Source of the DNA: Agathobaculum massiliense
Lineage (GTDB): Bacteria; Bacillota; Clostridia; Oscillospirales; Butyricicoccaceae
NCBI RefSeq assembly: GCF_900291975.1
Contig: NZ_OMPN01000001.1
Coordinates: forward strand, 1,054,001-1,118,000
Reading direction: 5' to 3'
DNA length: 64,000 nucleotides
Program-made: the position numbers and the translations under genes
Notes under the pieces: generated by a model
The model's database searches: none
What the model was told of the DNA's origin: nothing
What the model saw: only the letters and a program-made list of their open reading frames with translations
Part shown: positions 33,216-41,407 of the stretch, in pieces
Layout of the letters: every line of letters starts with the position of its first letter
How positions within the stretch are numbered: the first letter of the stretch is position 1

Positions 33216-33843
33216 TTATAAGGCTTGGTCTGAAATGAGATAAGCGGCGGTCCTGTCAAATGCGGGCGAGCTTTCCTCCGCCTGCATATCCGGTATGGAG
33301 CGCCACAGGCGGTCCACCCGGGCGACGCCGCCCAGATCAGTGTAGACCACCAGCTGCTCCATACCGACTTTGTCATTTTCCAACCGCAGATGGACTGCAT
33401 ATCGGGTCTCGTTGATCTGTAGCGGCTGGGTGTACTGGATCAGGTCGAATTCGCTCGCATCTGCCCAGTGGTACAGCTCGCTTTCGGCCAGTTCGCGCAC
33501 CGTACCGTATGCGCCCAGCTGGACAGCAGCGCTGTTCAGCACCAGCTCCGCGCTGACCGATGTGAGTTCATCCGTTCCGGTAGACGGCTCCTCGCCCGTA
33601 TCAAGTGCATACAGGGCGGCCGTACCTCCTGACGCGAGTTCCACATCACGCCGCACCAGCGGCACATCCTGTACCGTCTCATTCTCTGCGTCATCCCATC
33701 CCTCCAAACCTGTCTGTTCCATCTCTATGAATACTGCTGTGTCCGTATCGGGTACCTCCATTTTTGCTTTGTCGTCCGCGCAGCCTGTGGACAGAAGCAG
33801 AGCCCCCCGCCATGCAGGCGGCGATCATGCCACGGAATTTCAT
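33216..33843 (-). pseudogene. Lipoprotein of the element with a homopolymer frameshift
   Basis: The intact frame from 33761 (MEVPDTDTAVFIEM) has no signal. Reading from ATG 33843 gives MKFRGMIAACMAG, then a run of six C (33803-33808; G on the coding strand) throws the frame. Removing one base restores ALLLSTGCADDKAKMEVPD, a perfect lipobox. The mature part (about 190 residues) is of unknown family. It could be a real mutation, a phase-variable tract or an assembly error. Confidence 0.7.
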
Positions 33844-33855
33844 TGTATCATCCTT

Positions 33856-34278
33856 TCATCGCATTTCCTGTCCGATCACGTAGAACCGGTAAGCCGGTTC
33901 GTTCGCGATACAGGTGAGCATAGTGATCTGGTCGCCTGCCGTGGGGTTCAGCACGTCCGTATCTGTAGCAAGGATGCGTCCGGCAAAGGTAACGCGGTAG
34001 GTGCGGATGCCGAGCGAGGTCTTATAAGTGACGACATCCCCAACCTGCACATATTTCAGATTTCCGAAATACGGCCACGAGCCGCGGTTGTGGCCGCACA
34101 ACGAAACATTTCCATTCCAGGCGCTTGTCCCGTCCACATGACCGGCGCCCTTTTTCATATTCTCATAGGTGGCTCCAGGGTAGACATAAGCGAAAATGCC
34201 GCGGCTGCCGATGGAGACCGCACCGAAATGCCCATTTGTGGTGGTGAGCTGGCTTTGGGCAGTGTAGCCACCTCCCAT
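33856..34278 (-). CDS. Class D-like sortase, missing its N-terminal anchor
   Basis: 140 residues in this frame. The catalytic histidine lies in GNVSLCGHNRG, the cysteine in QITMLTCIANEP, and the arginine in YRFYVIGQEMR; KKGAGHVDGTSAWNGNV matches the sortase D region before the active site. The usual N-terminal membrane helix is absent. Upstream codons in the same frame (RRRLARWLEGLSFNRLEG) look like the end of the neighbouring gene, so a deletion has probably fused the two. It would act on the LPQTG protein encoded upstream if it were anchored. Confidence 0.75.
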   Translation of the reverse strand: MGGGYTAQSQLTTTNGHFGAVSIGSRGIFAYVYPGATYENMKKGAGHVDGTSAWNGNVSLCGHNRGSWPYFGNLKYVQVGDVVTYKTSLGIRTYRVTFAGRILATDTDVLNPTAGDQITMLTCIANEPAYRFYVIGQEMR

Positions 34279-35354
34279 ACCCTCCAGCCGGTTAAAGGAC
34301 AGGCCCTCCAGCCATCTGGCGAGCCGCCGGCGCAGGATGACCGTATACTCGGTTTCCTCATGCCCCTGTAAAACCGAAAGCCGTACTTCGGCATCCGTAC
34401 CCGCACATACTGGCGGCTTACGACGTCATGGATGCGGCGCTCCTCGTTATAGACATAGATGTGGACAATATGCCAACGCAGATACCAGAGCACTGCCGCC
34501 AACAGGAACAGGGCTGCCAGCCCTGTCACGATCGCGACCTGCGATACGGTAACGTCCGGATCCAGCCCGGGCAGGACCGGTATCTTGTTTCCCGTATAGG
34601 TCACGGTGTAGACCACGCTCCCGACACTGGTTTTCCCCACCTCGCCCTTGTAGACTGCTGTAGCGCGGTATCCGTCCGCCACTTCGCGGGGCGTATAGGT
34701 GGTTTTGCTGTAGATGGCTGTTGCTGTCCATACCGCAGGGACGTCCGAGTCCTCCACATTTTTCGTTTCGGACCATCTCAGATTCGTGAGCGGCAGCGTC
34801 AGCCCGTCCGCCTGCACCGTCTCCGGTACAAGGCCGCGGTCATTGTAGGCAAGCTCATACGTTTTGGTGACGGTATGCGGGTGGCTGTCCGTCACGGTGC
34901 TGTACCCAGTCGCCTCCACCTTGATGCTCTGCACGTCCAGCAGCAACTCGCCAGTATAGCCGTCCTTGCTGTAGCTTCGTGTGTAGGGGAACTTACCGAT
35001 CACGTCCGCAAGCTCACCGGAGGGCGCGTCTACTGTAACGGTTTCCTCGGCCTGCTTTTTGTCTGTTATCTCCTGGTCGGCCTTTTCCATACGCTGATAG
35101 CGGTACCAGTAGCCGTCCTGAGAAAACGGCTCCTCACGGAGCAGAGCGGGATCGATGTCCGGCGCCAGCTCAAAAGTCTTGGTGAGTGTCGGAACACCGT
35201 TTATCTCAACCAGCTCGGTGCTGACCGGCTCAAAGCTTGCTTTGTCGCCGTCGAGCAGCACCTGTTCGCTTTCCTGTACTGCGCCCGCCGCGCCGATAAA
35301 CAGCGCGGCGAGCAGCGGCATAATCAGCCTCTGCAGTTGTTTTCTGTTCTTCAT
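34279..35354 (-). pseudogene. Membrane protein of the element, frameshifted near its end
   Basis: ATG 35354 starts a signal peptide (LIMPLLAALFIGAAGAVQ). An extracellular region of about 270 residues rich in Thr/Val strands follows, then one membrane helix (VAIVTGLAALFLLAAVLWYL, about 275-295) and a cytoplasmic tail. After VRMPK the frame is off by one base near 34384; restoring a base gives RLSVLQGHEETEYTVILRR and runs into the sortase frame. Family not recognised; it lies between sortase and adhesin genes and may belong to a wall-assembly set. Confidence 0.6.
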
Positions 35355-35377
35355 ATTGCAAAGCCCTTTCTTTCTTT

Positions 35378-37045
35378 TTAGAATCCAGTCTGCGGGAGCG
35401 TAGGCTTGGTATATGTGGGCGCGCGGTAGATTTTAGTCACCCATACGCTGGCAGCGTTGTCCCACTCGCCCTGATACGAGCCGCCGCACTCCGCGCGGTT
35501 GATGATGTTATAACCATTCGCCATGTAATCCGGCACATAGACCAGCAGCGTCGCTTTCTCGGTCATTTCGAAGCCAGCCGGCACTGTGCCGAACTCAAAG
35601 CGGATATCGGTCACATATTCGCCGGCCGCCAGTTTGAGCGAGCCACTGTCGATCTTGAACGAATACGCGTTGGTTGAAAGCAGATTGTCCGCCAGCGTGC
35701 GGTAATCATTCATGTTGGTCTTAAAGGTGATCTTATACCAGACGCGGGCATTGTAGGTACCGGTGGTCAGCGTGGCCGCGCGCACCGCGTCCGTGGGGAT
35801 GCGGTCATGCCAGAAGAAGTTGTCCAGCGTAACATTCGAGTTATTTGCAATGTTCGTGAAGTCATACCGCATATTCAAGCCGGCGTCTACCGTGTAGTTG
35901 CCGGTCTTTTCAATGGTGGTCTGGATGTTTGCCGGGTCGTTGTACATCTCGATCTGCACCACGTCGCCTTCCACCTTGAGCTTGGCCTCTACCTTTTCGT
36001 TATTCAGCTGATAAAACCGCGGCACCTGCACCTCCTGCACATAGTAGCGGCCCAGTGGGATCGGGTTGGAGGCGGCAATGCCTCGGGAATCCGAGGTCAT
36101 GGTGTCCACCACGCGGCCGGTGTCGGCGTTGGTGATCTCGAACACCGCGCCCTCGAGCAGGCTGCCTTTCGACTGATTCGTGACTGGGTTGTCCTGCGCA
36201 GACTTTTTGACCACCTGTATCTGGCCAAGGATCGGGGTGTTTTCCACGACAAGCTCGGTCGTCTCGCCGCGCCGGACGCGGAGCGTGCGCACGGTATCGT
36301 CCAGCACATAGCCTTCCGCGGCAGCGACCTCCTCCACCTTGAGCTTGATCTCGCTCTTGCCGTCTGTCAGCAGGTCGTCCAGTTCGATGTAGCCGTCCTG
36401 ATCAGTACTGTACTCGCCGATCAGATTGTTGTGCTCGTCCTTGATGAGAAAGCGTACCCCATAGACGCCCTCGCCTGTCACGGCGTCGACCTTTTTAATG
36501 CGCACGCCGGCGAGCTTTTCATTTTCAAAGGTGACGGTCGCCAGCTCCCCGGACGTTACAATCACGTTCTGCGGGGTCGGGTCCAGCCGGTAACCCTCCG
36601 GACAGGATAGCTCGGTCACAATATAGACGCCGTCCTCCAGACCGGAAACCGTCACAAGGCCGGAGGAATCCGTGGTGTAAGTGCCGACCATCTCGCCATT
36701 CGCCTTTTCCACTGTAAACGCGCAGCCGTCCAGCGGCTGGTTTGTACCTTTGACGACTTTGCGGATCTGCAATCCGTATGCCTTTTTATTCGTGAACACC
36801 AGTTCCATGCTCCCGCTATCCTTGATCTCAAAGGTCTTGGGTGTATCCTGCAAAATATACCCGTCCGGCGCTTTGATCTCCGTCACAATATAGCTGCCTG
36901 CCGGCAGTCCGTCCAGTGTGATAGCGCCGTTTGCGTCGGTTTCGGCTTCCCTGACAAACTCGCCTCTGGATTTGGTGATCTTGAACACAGTCTTTTTGAG
37001 CGGCTGGCGGGTATCCTCGTCTATCTTCTTATATATGTGATACGA
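35378..37045 (-). CDS. SpaA/Cna-B repeat adhesin with C-terminal LPQTG, N-terminally truncated
   Basis: Four Cna-B/SpaA-type domains are visible, each starting with a K-x-x pattern and ending in an E-containing strand (for example GLPAGSYIVTEIKAPDGY and GLEDGVYIVTELSCPEGY); in such folds a Lys-Asn isopeptide bond forms inside each domain. A C-terminal domain ends exactly in LPQTGF, a sortase motif without the usual membrane tail. The frame is coding back to 37045 (KKIDEDTRQPLKKTVFKI), where a TAG stops it, and no signal peptide is present. GTG 36988 is an internal codon and not a convincing start. The 5' end was lost at the element boundary. Confidence 0.8.
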   Translation of the reverse strand, partial: SYHIYKKIDEDTRQPLKKTVFKITKSRGEFVREAETDANGAITLDGLPAGSYIVTEIKAPDGYILQDTPKTFEIKDSGSMELVFTNKKAYGLQIRKVVKGTNQPLDGCAFTVEKANGEMVGTYTTDSSGLVTVSGLEDGVYIVTELSCPEGYRLDPTPQNVIVTSGELATVTFENEKLAGVRIKKVDAVTGEGVYGVRFLIKDEHNNLIGEYSTDQDGYIELDDLLTDGKSEIKLKVEEVAAAEGYVLDDTVRTLRVRRGETTELVVENTPILGQIQVVKKSAQDNPVTNQSKGSLLEGAVFEITNADTGRVVDTMTSDSRGIAASNPIPLGRYYVQEVQVPRFYQLNNEKVEAKLKVEGDVVQIEMYNDPANIQTTIEKTGNYTVDAGLNMRYDFTNIANNSNVTLDNFFWHDRIPTDAVRAATLTTGTYNARVWYKITFKTNMNDYRTLADNLLSTNAYSFKIDSGSLKLAAGEYVTDIRFEFGTVPAGFEMTEKATLLVYVPDYMANGYNIINRAECGGSYQGEWDNAASVWVTKIYRAPTYTKPTLPQTGF

Positions 37046-37189
37046 CTACTGCATAGTCATATTACTCGACGTGTTGAACAGCTTCCCGCTCTCCACGTCG
37101 AGCAGACCTTTCAAGTAGTATAGCAGTATGGTTGTAGTGTAAGGGGAGGCAGCTTGTCCTATCTGTTTCGAATGATATGTTGTTCTTTT

Positions 37190-37474
37190 GCAGTTGCAGC
37201 AGAGCAGAAAGCCCGCACGACCTATGACAACCTGCTGCGCCTGATCGACAATCCAGATGTCCGCGAGCCGCTCAAATTCCTCCGTGAACGGGAGATCGTA
37301 CACTTCCAGCGCTTCGGCGACGCCCTGCGCGTCGTGCAGGAGAACCTGGACGCGAAGAACTACTATGCCTTCAATCCCGCAATCGACATCCGCCCGCCTG
37401 AAAGGACCTGGGCGCCCAAGCTGCCCAACCTTTCCGCCGGCGCTGCGGCGCCTGCCGAACCGAAAAAGGCCTGA
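37190..37474 (+). pseudogene. CotJC-type manganese catalase, C-terminal fragment
   Basis: The segment AEQKARTTYDNLLRLIDNPDV followed by FLREREIVHFQRFGDALR is the last helix pair of the di-manganese catalase/CotJC spore coat family, including the Glu and His metal ligands (REREIVHFQRF). Residues upstream of AVAAEQ have no similarity and belong to the mobile element side, so about the first two thirds of the gene are missing. An ATG at 37154 opens the frame but without a ribosome site. The terminator of the gene survives. Confidence 0.82.
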
Positions 37475-37487
37475 GCTTTCCTTTCCC

Positions 37488-37520
37488 AGCCTCCCCGCTG
37501 CAGCGGGGAGGCTTTTGTTA
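37488..37520 (+). terminator. Terminator of the catalase remnant
   Basis: Perfect palindromic stem AGCCTCCCCGCTG/CAGCGGGGAGGCT (37488-37513) followed by TTTGTTATT. Confidence 0.8.
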
Positions 37521-37566
37521 TTGAACATATTATAAGGTGAAAATACTTTTATTTTTTCGCTTAATC

Positions 37567-37575
37567 TGGTATACT
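37567..37575 (+). promoter_or_regulatory. Extended -10 promoter of fabF
   Basis: TGG-TATACT with the -10 box at 37570-37575 and no good -35. The same extended -10 (TGG-TATACT) precedes the oxidoreductase gene at 41408. Confidence 0.5.
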
Positions 37576-37620
37576 ATACATGTATTTCTATCAACTGAAT
37601 ATAGAAATTGAGGAATGAGT

Positions 37621-38856
37621 ATGACAGAAAAAACACTGGTAATCACCGGCATGGGCGCGGTAACGCCCATCGGCATCGGGGTCGCCGCCTACTGGGAGGC
37701 GCTCAAGGCCGGCCGCTGCGGTGTAGGCCCGATCACCCGTTTCGACGCATCCGGCCTGCCCGTGCAGATCGCGGCCGAGCTGAAGGGTTTCGCCCCCGTC
37801 GACCACATGCCCAAGGCGCTCGCGCGCACGATGGACCCCTTCATGCAGTTCGCTTTCGCTGCCGCGCAGGAGGCGCTCGGGAACAGCGGGCTTTCGGTTT
37901 CGGGCGAGCCCGACCGCATCGGCATCGTGATGGGTACGGCGATGGATGGCGTGACCACGGTCGCGCAGACACAGTCCGCGTTCGACGCGGGCCACCGCGT
38001 CGGCCCCCGCTTCGTGCCTATGACCATCGGCAACATCGCCGCCGCGCAGATCGCCATTGCGCATGGCATCTGCGGGCCGAGCCTGACGCTCAACACCGCC
38101 TGCTCCGCGGGCGGCGACGCGATCATGACCGCCGCCATGCTGCTGCGCACCGGCGAGGCGGACGCGGTGCTCGCGGTCGGTGGGGAAAGCATCCTGTGTC
38201 CGATTGTGGTGTCCGGCCTGTCGCAGGCCAAGGCGCTGTCCCGCCGTAACGACGACCCTGAACATGCCTGCCGCCCGTTCGACCTCGACCGCGACGGGTT
38301 CGTTATCGGCGAGGGCGGCGGCGCGCTCATCATCGAAACCGAGGAACACGCCCTGGCGCGCGACGCCGATATATACGCCGTGCTGGCCGGCTGGGCCAAC
38401 ACCTCGGACGCGCATCACGTCACCGCGCCCTGTCCGGACGGCGCGGGCGCCGCGGCCTGTATGAAGCGGGCGCTCGGACGCGCCGGCCTGCCGCCCGCCG
38501 CCATCGGCTACATTAATGCGCACGGCACCTCCACCCCGTTGGGGGACAGGGCGGAAACGCTGGCGGTCAAGGCCGTGTTCGGCGGACGCGAGACCGCGCC
38601 CCCCTTGTCCTCGACCAAATCCGCCACCGGACACCTGATGGGCGCGGGCGGCCTGACCGAGGCGATCGCCTGCATCCTAGCCATCCGTGACGGTATCCTG
38701 CCGCCCACCCTGCACCTTGAAAATCCAGATCCGGAATGCGACCTTGATTATGTTCCCAATCAGGCCCGCCGGGCGAATATCGACTCAGCCATGAGCAACT
38801 CCCTCGGCTTCGGCGGGCAGAACTCCAGCATCGTCCTTTCCCGATACCAGAAATGA
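37621..38856 (+). CDS. fabF: Beta-ketoacyl-ACP synthase II (FabF-type)
   Basis: 411 residues from ATG 37621 (GAGG seven bases upstream; an ATG at 37615 is too close to the site). The thiolase-fold catalytic triad is complete: cysteine in LNTACSAGGDA, histidines in NAHGTSTPLGD and SATGHLMGAGG. It condenses acyl-ACP with malonyl-ACP. No other fatty acid synthesis gene is nearby; instead an acyl-CoA ligase follows after 12 bases, so it may be a second, specialised ketosynthase that makes a modified lipid or polyketide starter. Confidence 0.93.
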   Translation: MTEKTLVITGMGAVTPIGIGVAAYWEALKAGRCGVGPITRFDASGLPVQIAAELKGFAPVDHMPKALARTMDPFMQFAFAAAQEALGNSGLSVSGEPDRIGIVMGTAMDGVTTVAQTQSAFDAGHRVGPRFVPMTIGNIAAAQIAIAHGICGPSLTLNTACSAGGDAIMTAAMLLRTGEADAVLAVGGESILCPIVVSGLSQAKALSRRNDDPEHACRPFDLDRDGFVIGEGGGALIIETEEHALARDADIYAVLAGWANTSDAHHVTAPCPDGAGAAACMKRALGRAGLPPAAIGYINAHGTSTPLGDRAETLAVKAVFGGRETAPPLSSTKSATGHLMGAGGLTEAIACILAIRDGILPPTLHLENPDPECDLDYVPNQARRANIDSAMSNSLGFGGQNSSIVLSRYQK

Positions 38857-38868
38857 GGCCCCTTTGAA

Positions 38869-40503
38869 ATGATGAATGAATATACCTATGATGTGTCCAT
38901 GTTTCGGGACACCTTTGAGACTCGGTTCACCTATTTGAACGGTTTTTTACGCAACGTATCCCGTTTCGGCGCGCGGCCGGCGCTGCACGACCCTCTCTCT
39001 GGCCGCCGCTGGACCTACCGCGAGCTGAATGCCGCAGCCAACCGCTTGGCGCACGCGCTGCGCGCGGACGGGGTGGGGAAAAATGACGTGGTGATGTTCG
39101 CCCTGCTCAATTCTCCTGAATTCGTGTTCTGCTATCTGGCGGCGCACAAGATCGGCGCCATCGCCTGTCCGGTCAACTACCGCCAGGGCGCGGGCGAAAT
39201 CGCGCTCGTGATCGACGACAGCCGCCCCAAGGCGTTCCTGTACGACGCTGCCTTCGGCGAACTGTCCGGCGGCGCGCTTGCGCTGTGCGAGTACAAGCCG
39301 CAGGCCGTTGTGATGGTCGATTACCGGGGCGGCGCGCAGGCGCCCGACGGTCATGTCTGTTATCCGGATTATGTGTCCGGCCAGTCGGAGACCGACCCGC
39401 CGGTCGATTTCGCACCCCATATCTACGACGAAACCACCCGCCTGTATACCTCGGGTACGACCAACCGGCCCAAGGGCGTGCCGATCAACAATGTCAACGA
39501 GGTGCTTTCCGCGCATGATGTGATGATGCATTTCCCGCTGGGTCCGACCGACCGCACGATGAATATGACCCCTTGGTTCCACCGCGGCGGCATCCATTCG
39601 GGTGGCCCCTGCCCGACCCTGTACGCGGGAGGCGAGGTCGTCATCCTGCGCGACTTCGCGCCCAAGCGCTGTCTGGAATACACGGAAAAATACCGCATCT
39701 CTTTCCTGATCGGCGTACCGACCATCATCGCCATGCTCGCGCGCACCCAGGAACGCACGCCCGCCGACCTGTCCGCGCTGCGCGGCATCGTAACCATGGG
39801 CGCGCCGTTTGAAAAGGCCGCATGCGAAAAATACATGCAGCTTCTGACCCCCAATATCTTCAACGGCTACGGCACCACCGAAACGTTCTGGAACACTTTC
39901 CTGCGTCCGTTCGACCTGCCCGCCCGGGCTGGCTCAGCCGGCCGCTCCTGCACGGACGACGAGGTGCGCCTGGTCGCCCTCCGCGCGGACGGCGCGCACG
40001 CGGAGCCGGAGGATACCGTCCCGCGCGACGGGGAGACTCCGGGCGAGATCATCATTTCCTCCCCCGCGAAAAGCGCGTTTTGCTATTTCAATAATCCGGA
40101 AATGACCGCCCGAAAATTCTATAAGGGCTGGCTCTACACCGGCGACGTGGGTACCTGGGATGAAGATGAATTCGTTACCGTTGCCGGACGCAAGGACGAC
40201 ATGATTGTGTCCGCGGGCGAGAATATCTATCCGGCGCAGATTGAAGCCGTGCTCAACGGCCACCCCAAGGTCGCGGAAAGCGCGGTCATCGGCGTGCCGG
40301 ACGCGCTGCGCGGCGAAGTCGTGGCGGCATACGTCGTCCCGTCGGACGACAGCCTGACCACAGAGGAGCTCAAAGCGTACTGCGCACAAAGCCCCATGCT
40401 GTCCTCCTATAAGTGGCCGCGCGTCTACCATATCGTTAACGAGCTGCCGCACACCGCAACCGGCAAGCTGATGCATTACAAGCTGCGCGAGGCACTGGGC
40501 TGA
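38869..40503 (+). CDS. AMP-forming acyl-CoA synthetase (ANL superfamily)
   Basis: 544 residues. The P-loop motif is YTSGTTNRPKGVP (about 190-202), the adenine motif NGYGTTETFWN, the hinge GRKDDMIVSAGENIYP and the catalytic lysine lies in HTATGKLMHYKL near the C-terminus. It activates a carboxylic acid as acyl-AMP and transfers it to CoA (or a carrier). Start 38869 or the adjacent ATG 38872. It forms a two-gene unit with FabF, which suggests that it supplies or recycles a special acyl substrate; family members with this N-terminus act on medium-chain or aromatic acids, which cannot be distinguished here. Confidence 0.9.
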   Translation: MMNEYTYDVSMFRDTFETRFTYLNGFLRNVSRFGARPALHDPLSGRRWTYRELNAAANRLAHALRADGVGKNDVVMFALLNSPEFVFCYLAAHKIGAIACPVNYRQGAGEIALVIDDSRPKAFLYDAAFGELSGGALALCEYKPQAVVMVDYRGGAQAPDGHVCYPDYVSGQSETDPPVDFAPHIYDETTRLYTSGTTNRPKGVPINNVNEVLSAHDVMMHFPLGPTDRTMNMTPWFHRGGIHSGGPCPTLYAGGEVVILRDFAPKRCLEYTEKYRISFLIGVPTIIAMLARTQERTPADLSALRGIVTMGAPFEKAACEKYMQLLTPNIFNGYGTTETFWNTFLRPFDLPARAGSAGRSCTDDEVRLVALRADGAHAEPEDTVPRDGETPGEIIISSPAKSAFCYFNNPEMTARKFYKGWLYTGDVGTWDEDEFVTVAGRKDDMIVSAGENIYPAQIEAVLNGHPKVAESAVIGVPDALRGEVVAAYVVPSDDSLTTEELKAYCAQSPMLSSYKWPRVYHIVNELPHTATGKLMHYKLREALG

Positions 40504-40593
40504 CCGGCAGGGGGAACCGTGCAGTGGGCTGCGGGACGCCGGCCGTCCTGCAGCTCCTTTTTATCCGTCGACAAACCGAAAGGAGATGGTCAC

Positions 40594-41229
40594 ATGATGG
40601 TGATACGCAATGAAACGGCAGGCGACTATACCGCCGTGGAAACGCTCACACGCCGTGCTTTCTACAATATTTATATCCCGGGCTGTGTGGAGCATTACCT
40701 GGTCCACTGCATGCGCGGGCATGCGGACTTCCTGCCGGAGCTGGATTTCGTACTCGAGCTGGACGGGCAGGTCATCGGCAATATTATGTATACAAAAGCC
40801 AAGCTGGTCGGCGAGTCGGGTATGGAAAAGGATATCCTGACGTTCGGCCCGCTCAGCATCGCACCGGAGTACCAGCGGAAAGGCTATGGGACGCGGCTGA
40901 TGGAGCATTCATTCGTGCGTGCGGCCGCCCTTGGGTATGATGGGATCGTTATTTTCGGCAGTCCCGCCAATTATGTGGGCCGCGGCTTTCAGAGCTGCAG
41001 GCGGTTCCATATCGCCACGGAGGACGGGCGCTTCCCCGCGGCGATGCTGGTCAAGGAGCTTGTCCCCCATGCACTCGGCGGGAAACGCTGGGTATATTAT
41101 GGCAGCCCCGCTATGGAGGTCGATGAGAAGGCGGCGGCGCGGTATGATGACAGCCTGGAGCCCATGGAAAAACGCCGTCTGCCCAGCCAAGAGGAATTTT
41201 ATATCATAAGCCGCTCCTTCCTGGCATAG
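40594..41229 (+). CDS. GNAT-family N-acetyltransferase
   Basis: 211 residues from ATG 40594 with AAGGAG eight bases upstream. The GNAT core is DILTFGPLSIAPEYQRKGYGTRLMEH, here given in part as FGPLSIAPEYQRKGYG, where QRKGYG is the acetyl-CoA pyrophosphate loop. The region ILTFGPLSVxPxYQxxGIG type is common in YhbS-like acetyltransferases. The acceptor is unknown. It is 90 bases after the ligase gene, with its own ribosome site and a terminator behind it. Confidence 0.9.
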   Translation: MMVIRNETAGDYTAVETLTRRAFYNIYIPGCVEHYLVHCMRGHADFLPELDFVLELDGQVIGNIMYTKAKLVGESGMEKDILTFGPLSIAPEYQRKGYGTRLMEHSFVRAAALGYDGIVIFGSPANYVGRGFQSCRRFHIATEDGRFPAAMLVKELVPHALGGKRWVYYGSPAMEVDEKAAARYDDSLEPMEKRRLPSQEEFYIISRSFLA

Positions 41230-41232
41230 GCA

Positions 41233-41251
41233 GGGCGGGGCTGCCCCGCCC
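41233..41251 (+). terminator. GC-rich terminator hairpin after the acetyltransferase
   Basis: GGGCGGGG-CT-GCCCCGCCC followed by TTTCC. A second strong stem (41267-41278 with 41294-41305) lies just downstream and is followed by A, not T, on the plus strand. Confidence 0.6.
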
Positions 41252-41315
41252 TTTCCGAGAAAGCGCAGCGCGGCGGCCGGAATGGAAAAATGCGGCCGCC
41301 GCGCTTAAAAAAACA

Positions 41316-41342
41316 TTGTTTCATCTGCGTTTTTGGTATACT
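41316..41342 (+). promoter_or_regulatory. Promoter of the UxuB-like oxidoreductase
   Basis: TTGTTT (41316-41321), 15 bases, TATACT (41337-41342) with extended TGG. A purely AT track (ATATATAT) follows. Confidence 0.5.
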
Positions 41343-41407
41343 ATATATATGAGTATCCATCGGCACACCGCATTCCTATTCTTATGAACACCAAAGGATG
41401 TGAACCC

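Larger units (their letters stand above)
16167..37190. mobile_element. Decayed integrative conjugative/mobilizable element with secondary insertions
   Basis: The block holds a TnpX/TnpW recombinase module, a serine resolvase, VirD4, TrbL-like, C39 peptidase, RepA_N/DUF6017 and S1-like conjugation proteins, toxin-antitoxin loci, and a sortase with its LPQTG substrate, framed by chromosomal metabolic genes. Two insertion sequences (IS1182 and IS110 families), frameshifts, in-frame stops and deletion junctions mark it as decayed. No relaxase or VirB4 ATPase is present, so self-transfer is unlikely. The left edge lies near 16140; the right edge lies between about 37110 and 37196, where a catalase gene fragment begins. 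Exact attachment sites were not found by eye. Confidence 0.75.

Noticed and set aside
18473-37048. Genome-wide reassignment of TAG
   Set aside because: Ordinary chromosomal genes in this window end in TAG (fbp at 62337, the acetyltransferase at 41227, the TtcA-like gene at 60245, the Bce-type ATPase at 46821), so TAG is a normal stop for the host. Only an element-specific effect remains thinkable.
41267-41305. Very stable GC-rich hairpin as a terminator of the acetyltransferase gene
   Set aside because: On the plus strand it is followed by A, not T; the hairpin at 41233-41251 is the better terminator. It may be just a repeat-type stem.
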